A program made the translations under genes and the position numbers. From the NCBI GenBank assembly GCA_903970295.1, contig CAJCHQ010000877.1:1-6230 (forward strand): a DNA stretch of 6,230 nucleotides, read 5' to 3'. Under the pieces are notes generated by a model that was given only the letters and a program-made list of their open reading frames with translations, did not search any database and was not told where the DNA came from. Every line of letters begins with the position of its first letter. Positions within the stretch are counted from its first letter, which is position 1. Shown here in pieces: positions 1-4,701 of this stretch. Origin of the DNA: Bryobacterales bacterium. GTDB taxonomy: Bacteria; Cyanobacteriota; Vampirovibrionia; Obscuribacterales; Obscuribacteraceae.

Positions 1-1
1 T

Positions 2-166
2 CTTTCATATTGGGTCGCGGGACATTTATATGATCTATCTAGCGAACAACAAACTCTGCTAGAAATTCAAGATACCGGGGAAAGACTTAAACGGGAGGCC
101 GAGATTCTTTTGCTTAGCAGAAACCAGTTGGCGGCCCGGACCGCTCTCAAGGAAGCGCTAAGCTGA
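2..166 (+). CDS. LON substrate-binding-domain protein, C-terminal fragment
   Basis: Frame 2 is open from the window edge to TGA at 164-166 and gives 54 residues. The fragment begins LSYWVAGHLYDLSSEQQ and ends in a helix with RNQLAARTALKEAL. From memory this is the C-terminal helical tail of the stand-alone LON N-terminal (substrate-binding) domain proteins common in Cyanobacteria: a (F/Y)WVA-L segment, an EQQ-LLE-QDT segment, then ERL-REAEIL and the LAARTALK end. These proteins have the LON substrate-recognition fold without the AAA+ and protease domains; their cellular role is poorly defined. The start and the beta-rich N-terminal part lie outside the window. A second in-frame-independent stop (TAA) follows closely at 167-169 in another frame. 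It may be co-transcribed with the gene at 291, 124 bases downstream, as no clear terminator separates them. The family call rests on pattern memory and not on alignment. Confidence 0.72.
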   Translation, partial: LSYWVAGHLYDLSSEQQTLLEIQDTGERLKREAEILLLSRNQLAARTALKEALS

Positions 167-290
167 TAATCCGGAGGAGGGAAAGCAAAATATCAAAATC
201 AAGCAACTACTATGCTGTATCCGAGATGTTTGTTAAACTCGGAATGGCGGCTTCCTTTTAAAACACTTTACTAACACGGAAAATTAATCG
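167..290 (+). other. Intergenic stretch with orphan Shine-Dalgarno-like sequence
   Basis: A very strong ribosome-site-like sequence, GGAGGAGG at 173-180, sits just after the LON-domain stop codon, yet no ATG, GTG or TTG lies at a usual distance. The frame starting with ATA at 190, nine bases after it, stays open for 23 codons to TAA at 259-261 and reads plausibly (SNYYAVSEMFVKLG within it). ATA is a very rare start, so this could be the remnant of a small gene, an unusual micro-ORF or chance. At 241-258 a weak GGAA/TTCC stem with a 7-base loop runs into TTTT; it is too weak to call a terminator. Confidence 0.3.
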
Positions 291-767
291 ATGACATCAG
301 CTGTAGCCATCTTAGAGCGCCTGCTCGATGACCAGGCGCAGAATTCGAAAGAGCATGTGATGGAGACTGCTTCTCCTCATCTATCCAATGTCGAAGATCG
401 TATGGATAAAACCTTCGACAGTATGGTCAAGGAGATCAGTGAGGCATTTGGCGTGCCTGACTTTGCTAATAGTCGGCCCACGGGGGAAGAGAAAATGCAG
501 AGTGTGCTCCCTAAGTGGAGCGATGGTACACCCAAATCAGGGGGTAGTCCTAAAACCATGCGTTTGAGCTACTGGAAGCGACCGGAAGGTACCTTCTATA
601 TTGTGCTCAGAACCGAATTCGATCCCAAGAAAGAAAGAAACGTGCACTATGACCTTTCGTTAGGTGCTCGGCGCAAAAGTCCTGAGGCCACGCCTCGCGT
701 GGACAGATTGCGCAATACAAAAGAACACTGGTTCAACAAAGTTCTGCCGTTCTTCACCGGACGATAG
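291..767 (+). CDS. Hypothetical protein, 158 residues
   Basis: I do not recognise this protein. It runs from ATG 291 to TAG 765-767. The start is the first ATG after an in-frame region without coding character; only a weak CGGA about 10 bases upstream could serve as ribosome site. The N-terminal third (residues 1-50) is charged and probably helical (AILERLLDD, then VEDRMDKTFDSMVKEISEAF). Residues 55-90 are rich in Gly, Pro, Ser and Lys and look disordered. Residues 90-125 alternate in a beta-like way (LSYWKRPEGTFYIVLRTEF, then VHYDLSLGARRK), and the end is basic and aromatic (HWFNKVLPFF). There is no signal peptide or membrane segment, so it is probably cytoplasmic. The frame is clean and has balanced codon use. 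It converges with the small TPR gene, leaving 26 bases between the two stop codons and no visible terminator. The function is unknown; a small beta-sheet domain with a helical N-terminal arm is all that can be inferred. Confidence 0.7.
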   Translation: MTSAVAILERLLDDQAQNSKEHVMETASPHLSNVEDRMDKTFDSMVKEISEAFGVPDFANSRPTGEEKMQSVLPKWSDGTPKSGGSPKTMRLSYWKRPEGTFYIVLRTEFDPKKERNVHYDLSLGARRKSPEATPRVDRLRNTKEHWFNKVLPFFTGR

Positions 768-793
768 AACTCCGGCCGACTCGAAACCGCAAT

Positions 794-1168
794 CTAGTGG
801 TAGACGTGACTGTTGGGTGCGGCTGTACGAGCGGCCTGATAAAGCCGCCCGCCTCGGGTCAGGCCTTCGCGGTCCGCGTGGATTTCACTCAAGACATTGA
901 ATGTGTTGAGCGTTTCCGAATGTAAATCACCGAGCAGGCTGCGCTCGATTTTCCAGGCTTTCATCAGAAAGTCTGTCGCCTCGGAGTGATTATCCATTGA
1001 GTAACAGAGCAATCCAAGATTGAATAGGTCCTCTGCGAGTGCCACCGTATCTGGTACCAACAGCTCGTCGATACTGAGCGCTTTCCGCAACAAAAGTTCG
1101 GCGCTTTCGAGATCGCCTTGCTCAATGTACATTTCGCCCAGGCGTTTTAACTGAAATGAATCCTTCAT
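794..1168 (-). CDS. Small TPR protein (kinesin-light-chain type)
   Basis: Start chosen at ATG 1168-1166, because AGGAGAT (1178-1172) lies 4-5 bases upstream; the frame could extend to a GTG at 1201, but that codon has no ribosome site and sits inside a hairpin. The product is 124 residues with no signal peptide. Residues 3-36 form one TPR (FQLKRLGEMYIEQGDLESAELLLRKAL begins the pattern), residues 45-80 a second (LFNLGLLCYSMDNHSEATDFLMKAWKIERSLLG), and 83-112 a diverged third. The LG-x-x-H-x-x-T-L spacing between repeats (LLGDLHSETLNTFNVL) is the mark of the kinesin-light-chain/TPR_12 group. Such repeats bind other proteins; the partner is not shown. It follows the exported TPR pair on the same strand, but 477 bases away and with its own strong promoter and a structured leader. 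The last 20 residues (from GGRLYQAARTAAP) fit the TPR only loosely, and the gene could be a shortened form of a longer TPR protein. Confidence 0.82.
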   Translation of the reverse strand: MKDSFQLKRLGEMYIEQGDLESAELLLRKALSIDELLVPDTVALAEDLFNLGLLCYSMDNHSEATDFLMKAWKIERSLLGDLHSETLNTFNVLSEIHADREGLTRGGRLYQAARTAAPNSHVYH

Positions 1169-1340
1169 AGAATCTCCTATGCGGTGAATCGATTGATTCA
1201 CCCACGTTCGTTTACGTCAGAACGAACAACTAAGGAGATCGGACTCCGTTGCCCAAGTGCGCAACATTGCTCGCCGAGAACGTAAGCGCTGTCTGTGTAC
1301 AACGAACCTACGACCGCGATTTATTCGATTTGTGCTGATG
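1169..1340 (-). promoter_or_regulatory. Structured 5' leader with putative anti-Shine-Dalgarno switch
   Basis: This is the stretch between the predicted transcription start and the TPR start codon, about 170 bases. Read on the - strand it holds, in order: stem Z, GTTGC (1265-1261) with GCAAC (1252-1248), 8-base loop; stem A, CAACGGAG (1251-1244) with CTCC (1237-1234) and GTTG (1230-1227), 6-base loop and a 3-base bulge; stem B, GTTCGTT (1227-1221) with AACGAAC (1212-1206), 8-base loop; and stem C, GGTGAATC (1202-1195) with GATTCACC (1190-1183), loop AATC. The ribosome site follows stem C by four bases. ATCTCCT at 1239-1233 can pair either within stem A or with the ribosome site AGGAGAT at 1178-1172, and CAAC can pair in stem Z or stem A, so the pairings exclude each other. 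This is seen in the sequence; the regulatory role is inference. I recognise no known riboswitch class. Confidence 0.45.
1172..1178 (-). promoter_or_regulatory. Ribosome binding site of small TPR gene
   Basis: The - strand reads AGGAGAT at 1178-1172, followed by TCT and ATG at 1168. It contains a five-base match to the anti-Shine-Dalgarno core with normal spacing and decides the start of the TPR gene. The same heptamer is perfectly complementary to ATCTCCT at 1239-1233 in the leader. Confidence 0.8.
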
Positions 1341-1346
1341 CCGACT

Positions 1347-1375
1347 TTTATACTATTCACCCAATTGCCTGTCAA
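1347..1375 (-). promoter_or_regulatory. Near-consensus sigma70-type promoter
   Basis: On the - strand a perfect -35 box TTGACA (1375-1370) is followed by a 17-base spacer and TATAAA (1352-1347) as -10 box. Transcription would begin near 1340 and read through the structured leader into the small TPR gene, whose ATG is at 1168. This is the best promoter match in the window. A short independent RNA ending within the leader is an alternative reading. Confidence 0.65.
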
Positions 1376-1645
1376 GATAGCGAGCATACGGCATTTCGCA
1401 TATACAACCCAAGCTCGACCTCATATCAATCAGCACAGTCAGGGGACATACAACTTCCTGCAACTACATAGTCCAGCTTAGGTTTCATTAATTCGCTTCG
1501 GCGCTCTGTTGCAAATGCTGATGGCATCAGGAAAGACATGCAAGCTATAGCATTCGATATCACATAGGTCTGTATGCGATCAGCATGTATGTGTCTTGCC
1601 GGCGCTACAGCGCTGACTAATCAAATATCCGTTCTGCGCGCGCTT
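1376..1645. other. Non-coding stretch upstream of the TPR promoter
   Basis: No convincing gene is seen on either strand; the frames that stay open have no ribosome site and odd composition. It contains a 13-base palindrome at 1518-1530 (CTGATG, G, CATCAG) and a small GCGC/GCGC stem at 1602-1613. No terminator with a U-tract is visible directly downstream of the - strand stop at 1646. Confidence 0.5.
1518..1530. repeat. 13-base palindrome, possible operator
   Basis: CTGATG at 1518-1523 and CATCAG at 1525-1530 form a perfect inverted repeat around a single central G. It is too tight for a hairpin, so if functional it would be a dimer-protein binding site. It lies about 140 bases upstream of the strong - strand promoter, rather far for direct control. 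It may be chance. Confidence 0.25.
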
Positions 1646-2293
1646 TTATCTGGGCAGAGGGGCGCCATCCTTCAGTGGTGTCACTTTACCGGTGCCATTA
1701 CAAGTCGGGCACGTCCCCTTGTTGACCGGATCGCCGTTCTCATATACGACCAGTTCACCTATGTGATGTCGGCTCCAGGCTTGCCAACCGTTATGATTGT
1801 TAGGGAATTTGATCCACAATTCATCGCCTTTATCGGGCAGACGCTGCCAGCGAGGATCGTTAGCCTTCAAACAAGTAGCCGGACAAACGCCGCTTCTCAA
1901 ACTGCGCAAGGTTTGCGCCGTAGCCTCGGCTGCACGTTTATCAGTGAGACTCTTGCTGTCGTTGTTGGCTAACCAGTCGAATTCTTTCAAAGCCTTTGTG
2001 TAGAGCCTTTGGTAGTAATATGCGTAGGCCAGATACTTATGCGTGCTGATATCCGCAGTACCGGCGGTCTCGAATTTCTCAAATTCCTTAGCAGCCAGTG
2101 CATATTTTTTGGCATTGTACAAACTCAGCGCAGCGGAAAATCCCTTTGGTTCAGGTTTTTCACCAGGCTTGAGGTTTTCTTCGGCAGCCGCGGTTTTTGT
2201 TTCCGTCGATTTAGCACTGCTGGTAGTGGCAATGGCCGAAGCAGCAGGGGATGAGCCAGAGTGGCCAGATTTACCTACTTCATCACTGAGTTT
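1646..2293 (-). CDS. -1 frame continuation of TPR protein A (TPR and CxxCxGxG domain)
   Basis: This frame joins gene A by a -1 shift at the ten-A run (2300-2291) and ends with TAA at 1648-1646; it adds 215 residues. The joined protein goes through a Ser/Ala/Lys/Glu-rich linker (about 50 residues, as in A's own tail), then two TPR-like helix pairs (LYNAKKYALAAKEFEKFE, then KYLAYAYYYQRLYTKALKEF), a Cys pair (GVCPATCLK), a Trp-rich segment (DPRWQRLP, NGWQAWS) and a CPTCNGTGK motif near the end. CxxCxGxG is the zinc-knuckle element of DnaJ; here there is one copy, with another Cys pair about 65 residues before it, so zinc binding is possible. The frame has no ATG at all; the first possible start is a TTG at 2122 without a ribosome site. 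It therefore is probably translated only as an extension of A, or is the severed 3' part of a mutated gene. Confidence 0.6.
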   Translation of the reverse strand, partial: KLSDEVGKSGHSGSSPAASAIATTSSAKSTETKTAAAEENLKPGEKPEPKGFSAALSLYNAKKYALAAKEFEKFETAGTADISTHKYLAYAYYYQRLYTKALKEFDWLANNDSKSLTDKRAAEATAQTLRSLRSGVCPATCLKANDPRWQRLPDKGDELWIKFPNNHNGWQAWSRHHIGELVVYENGDPVNKGTCPTCNGTGKVTPLKDGAPLPR

Positions 2294-3222
2294 TTTTTTT
2301 CGTCAGCGCCAGCGTCCGCTTGATTCTTTGCAGAATCTTTGCTTGGTTCAGCAGCTTTGTCTTTGTCTTTGTCAGCACTGGTGGTTGCACCGGCGGTGGC
2401 ATCTGCTTTATCCTTGGCTGCGTCTGCTTTGTTGTCGGCAGCGGCAGGTGCGGCACCGGATGATTTTCTCAACTCATCTGCCCGAGCCTGGACTTTATCG
2501 GCTAAATCAGTCTTGTGGTGTTTGCGCAAGGCGCTGGCGTAGGTGTCTAAGACCGGCAGAAGCAGGGGCATGTCACCACTCTTGTCGGAGGCCTCGGCGT
2601 ATGGCTTCAAGGCATCAACGGCATCGGCCGTAGTTTCGGGTGTAATCAAATAGACTTTGGCCAGGTCAAGAGCGGCTTGCACCGTTCTCTGATCATGAGG
2701 TCCGTGTTTGCGTGACTCGAGCTGGCAAATTTGATCGTATTCCTTGGCTGCATCGCTGTACTTTTTCTCGGCCAGATAGACTTTGGCCAGCTTGGCTAAG
2801 GGATCGACTTCCTCGTAAGTACCCTGACCATATTTTTTGATCGTGGCCATGAGAACAATGCGATAGCAACGCTCCGATTCAGCGATCGCATTTCGTCTCT
2901 GGGCGAGACCGCCGATAATATCGTACAGCTTGATCACGCCGGGATCAGCCTGACCCCAGACTCTCTCACGATAACCCAGTGATTGTCGATAAAGCTGTTC
3001 AGCATTTTTGAGATCACCTGCCTTTTCTTTTGCCTGGGCGTCCACAAATGCTTTATTAGACATTTTGGCGTACTGGTTAGCAGCAAGCTGCGGGTCGAAT
3101 TCGCCGTCCTTATTAACTCCGAATTCAGTTGGTGCAGCTGCCGATTTTGACCAACCAGGATGGCTCAACCCCACCGTGAGAGCACAGAGCATAAGCAGGG
3201 GCGCGACTTTAACAACTCTCAT
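2275..3222 (-). CDS. Exported TPR protein A (zero-frame product, 315 residues)
   Basis: Start chosen at ATG 3222-3220, because it begins a signal peptide and has GAGAGG nine bases upstream; the same start context is present in paralogue B. Residues 1-27 are a basic N-terminus (MRVVKV), a hydrophobic core (APLLMLCALTVGLS) and a plausible cleavage area at GWSKSAAA, so it is probably exported. Residues 36-50 (NKDGEFDPQLAAN) match B. TPR-like helix pairs occupy about 50-90 (KAFVDAQAKEKAGDLKNAEQ), 95-130, 137-172 (LAKLAKVYLAEKKYSDAAKE) and 180-212, with a last helical part at 220-255. Residues 256-315 are low-complexity Ala/Lys/Asp and probably disordered. The repeats suggest protein binding in the cell envelope; the partner is unknown. 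The gene lies 125 bases after B, is clearly its tandem duplicate, and ends five codons after a ten-A run beyond which a -1 continuation exists. Confidence 0.85.
   Translation of the reverse strand: MRVVKVAPLLMLCALTVGLSHPGWSKSAAAPTEFGVNKDGEFDPQLAANQYAKMSNKAFVDAQAKEKAGDLKNAEQLYRQSLGYRERVWGQADPGVIKLYDIIGGLAQRRNAIAESERCYRIVLMATIKKYGQGTYEEVDPLAKLAKVYLAEKKYSDAAKEYDQICQLESRKHGPHDQRTVQAALDLAKVYLITPETTADAVDALKPYAEASDKSGDMPLLLPVLDTYASALRKHHKTDLADKVQARADELRKSSGAAPAAADNKADAAKDKADATAGATTSADKDKDKAAEPSKDSAKNQADAGADEKKNSVMK
2291..2300 (-). other. Ten-A slippery run at the A gene frame switch
   Basis: The mRNA would read GAC GAA AAA AAA AAC TCA, then three more sense codons to TAG at 2277-2275. Slipping back one base on the run (ribosomal -1, or RNA polymerase adding one A) enters the CTC AGT GAT frame, which stays open for 214 further codons. 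Long A runs are known to cause transcriptional and ribosomal slippage in bacteria (Thermus and E. coli dnaX). No convincing downstream stimulatory hairpin is visible; there is only a GCCA/TGGC four-base stem some 20 bases on. A homopolymer length error in the assembly would look the same. Confidence 0.55.
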
Positions 3223-3285
3223 AAACACAAACCTCTCAGTAGTAAATTGTCGTTTCCTGGCCGGGCGCCGATCCACTGATTGAAC

Positions 3286-3313
3286 ATTATCATTTAAGCA
3301 TGACAGTGGTCAG
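3286..3313 (-). promoter_or_regulatory. Possible promoter of gene A
   Basis: In the 125-base B-A gap, CTGACC (3313-3308), a 16-base spacer and GATAAT (3291-3286) resemble a sigma70 promoter, with four and five of six matches. Transcription would begin near 3279, about 57 bases before the ATG at 3222. A could equally be carried on the B transcript, since no terminator is seen between the genes. Confidence 0.33.
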
Positions 3314-3347
3314 TAAGCAGCTTGTTGGCAGCCCGGGTGGCGAGCGC

Positions 3348-4532
3348 TTACAGCGCTGAGGCAGAGCCCTTCGCACTGGCGTCCTTGGCGCCTGAATCTT
3401 TGGCGTCTTTCGTGGCGGAATCTTTACCTGGAGCAGCTTTGCCGGCATCATCCTTTCCAGGCGTCGCGGCGGCTTTGCTGTCCGCACTCTTGCTATCGGC
3501 CGCTTTGCTGTCAAAAGTATCGGCAGCTTTGTTATCCGTCGCTTTGCCGGCACCACTTGCAGTGGCAGCGGCATCGTCGGCAGCTGGCTTGCCGACGGCT
3601 AGGGTCTTCCTCAAATCATCAGCTCGAGATTGCACCTTATCGGCCAGGTCGCCCTTATCCAATTTACGCAGGGCGGTGACATATACATCCATGACAGTAA
3701 CCAGTTGCGGATTCGTGTTATCGGACCCTTTGTCCATGGCGTCTACATAGGCCTTCATCAGCTGAGCAGCATCAGATGTTGTTTCGGGAGTCTGCAGATT
3801 AGTTTTAGCCAGATTGATTGCAGCCGCAATAGTTTTCGGATCCTGAGCACCATTCTTGCGATCTTCGAGCTTGTAGATCTGCTCGTACTCTTTGATGGCG
3901 TCAGTGTATTTTTTCTCGTCGCTATAAATCTTGCCGAGTTTAGCCAGTATGGGAATTTCTTCGTAACTACCCTGACCGTAAGCGGCAATTATCGAAAGTA
4001 ATACAACCCGATAACAACGTTCAGCCTCAGACAGGTCATGCCGCTTCAGTGCTAAAGAAGCAATCATGCTATACAGCTTCACAACATTCGGATCGGACGT
4101 ACCCCAGATATTTTCACGGTAACCGAGTGACTGCCTGTAGTATTGCTCCGCCTCTTTCAACATCCCGGCTTTTTCTTTTTGCTGACCCAGGACAAACAAT
4201 TTGTTCGAATAAGTGACGGCTTGCTTAGCGGCCAGGTTTGGATCGTAAGTACCGTCTTTGTTCATACCATTCAGTACCGGAGCAGCTGTCCGATGAGACG
4301 CTGCAACGGCACTACTTCCACCGCTAGCAGCATTCAATGAGTTGACGACCGAGCCGAAAGCGCCTCCCATTGCCCCACCCATAGTTCCTTGACCTTTTGC
4401 CGCGGCTCCGGTCAAGGAAGCCGAGGCAGCCGAAGCGGCACCGTACTCGGCAAATCCTTGAGCCCCGACGGCAGAAGCGTTGAGGGCAAAAGTAAAGCCC
4501 AACAAAACCAATGAGACTTTGCCAACTCGCAT
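3348..4532 (-). CDS. Exported TPR protein B, paralogue of A (394 residues)
   Basis: Start chosen at ATG 4532-4530; GAGG (4545-4542) lies nine bases upstream, as in A, and the frame's further extension has only a TTG. Residues 1-25 form a signal peptide (MRVGKV, then LVLLGFTFALNASAVGA) with an Ala-x-Ala-like cleavage area near GAQG. Residues 27-85 are a Gly/Ala/Ser-rich insert absent from A. The core at 90-310 parallels A closely: NKDGTYDPNLAAKQ, then TPRs at about 108-142 (KEKAGMLKEAEQYYRQSLGYRE), 147-182, 190-225 (LAKLGKIYSDEKKYTDAIKEYEQ) and 234-265, then helices to 310. Residues 311-394 are a disordered tail of Lys, Ala, Asp and Ser with AADSK-like repeats around 337-355. The family is kinesin-light-chain-like TPR. 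A scaffold or adaptor in the periplasm or on the surface is inferred from the signal and repeats only. Unlike A, it has no continuation in another frame. Confidence 0.87.
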   Translation of the reverse strand: MRVGKVSLVLLGFTFALNASAVGAQGFAEYGAASAASASLTGAAAKGQGTMGGAMGGAFGSVVNSLNAASGGSSAVAASHRTAAPVLNGMNKDGTYDPNLAAKQAVTYSNKLFVLGQQKEKAGMLKEAEQYYRQSLGYRENIWGTSDPNVVKLYSMIASLALKRHDLSEAERCYRVVLLSIIAAYGQGSYEEIPILAKLGKIYSDEKKYTDAIKEYEQIYKLEDRKNGAQDPKTIAAAINLAKTNLQTPETTSDAAQLMKAYVDAMDKGSDNTNPQLVTVMDVYVTALRKLDKGDLADKVQSRADDLRKTLAVGKPAADDAAATASGAGKATDNKAADTFDSKAADSKSADSKAAATPGKDDAGKAAPGKDSATKDAKDSGAKDASAKGSASAL

Positions 4533-4541
4533 AGAACTGAA

Positions 4542-4545
4542 CCTC
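4542..4545 (-). promoter_or_regulatory. Ribosome binding site of gene B, shared with A
   Basis: GAGG stands nine bases before the ATG at 4532. Gene A has GAGAGG at the same distance, and the bases between (TT-rich, ending TAT G) are alike, so the translation start region was duplicated along with the coding region. This fixes the starts of both genes. Confidence 0.6.
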
Positions 4546-4556
4546 AAAAAAAGATA

Positions 4557-4601
4557 GTAATAGGACCGGAAACCGACTGCTCAAATGAGCTCGAAGCAGT
4601 C
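4557..4601 (-). promoter_or_regulatory. Inverted repeat over a possible B promoter
   Basis: GACTGCT (4601-4595 on the - strand) and AGCAGTC (4581-4575) are perfect 7-base arms around a 13-base loop, and the inner GCTC-ATTT-GAGC can form an alternative tight stem. A weak promoter overlaps it: TTGAGC (4584-4579), a 16-base spacer and TATTAC (4562-4557), which would give a leader of about 18 bases before the ATG at 4532. An operator overlapping the -35 box would be a simple way to control B. Promoter boxes are poor matches, so this is tentative. Confidence 0.3.
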
Positions 4602-4670
4602 ACCCCACAATTTAATCATGCCCTTTCGCCGAACATTAGAAGCGCCCCGAATTAGCTTCATTCGCGGTCA

Positions 4671-4699
4671 AAAGAAACTGTATTAAATTCCGCTAATAC
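4671..4699 (-). terminator. Weak terminator-like hairpin after the GGDEF gene
   Basis: Right after the GGDEF stop codon, GTATTA (4699-4694) and TAATAC (4685-4680) form a 6-base stem with an 8-base loop, followed by AGTTTCTTTTG on the - strand. The stem is AT-rich and the T-tract interrupted, so termination would be inefficient at best. The 169-base gap to B suggests partial separation of the two genes. Confidence 0.28.
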
Positions 4700-4701
4700 C
4701 G

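Noticed and set aside
831..848. GCGGC/GCCGC stem as a terminator between the convergent genes
   Set aside because: It lies inside the 3' coding part of the small TPR gene and is not followed by a T-tract on either strand.
1249..1338. 29-codon + strand frame from TTG 1249 with AAGGAG 11 bases upstream
   Set aside because: TTG start, very short, no promoter on that strand, and it lies in the structured leader of the opposite-strand gene.
1257..1481. 74-codon + strand frame starting at GTG 1257, with AAGGAGA at 1232-1238
   Set aside because: The ribosome-like sequence is 18 bases away and is better explained as the complement of the leader's anti-Shine-Dalgarno. The protein has an unusual composition with many Arg and Cys and runs across the strong - strand promoter.
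1426..1488. 20-codon - strand ORF beginning MKPKLDYVV
   Set aside because: It has an ATG but no ribosome site and no recognisable family; frames of this length occur by chance.
2043..2633. Long + strand open frame of 196 codons opposite gene A
   Set aside because: It mirrors the Ala/Lys/Asp-rich tail and linker of A; the product is Arg/Leu/Cys/His-rich nonsense and has no ribosome site.
3290..3574. - strand frame of 94 codons overlapping the end of gene B, considered as a frame-switch continuation like that of A
   Set aside because: It begins inside B in another frame, the product is Pro/Arg/Lys-rich without TPR pattern, and no slippery run is present at the end of B.
3330..3620. Repeated GCTTTGCTGTC-like units in the tail of gene B as a possible repeat array
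   Set aside because: They are imperfect codon-level repeats of Ala/Lys/Asp/Ser residues in the tail and not a CRISPR or other independent array.
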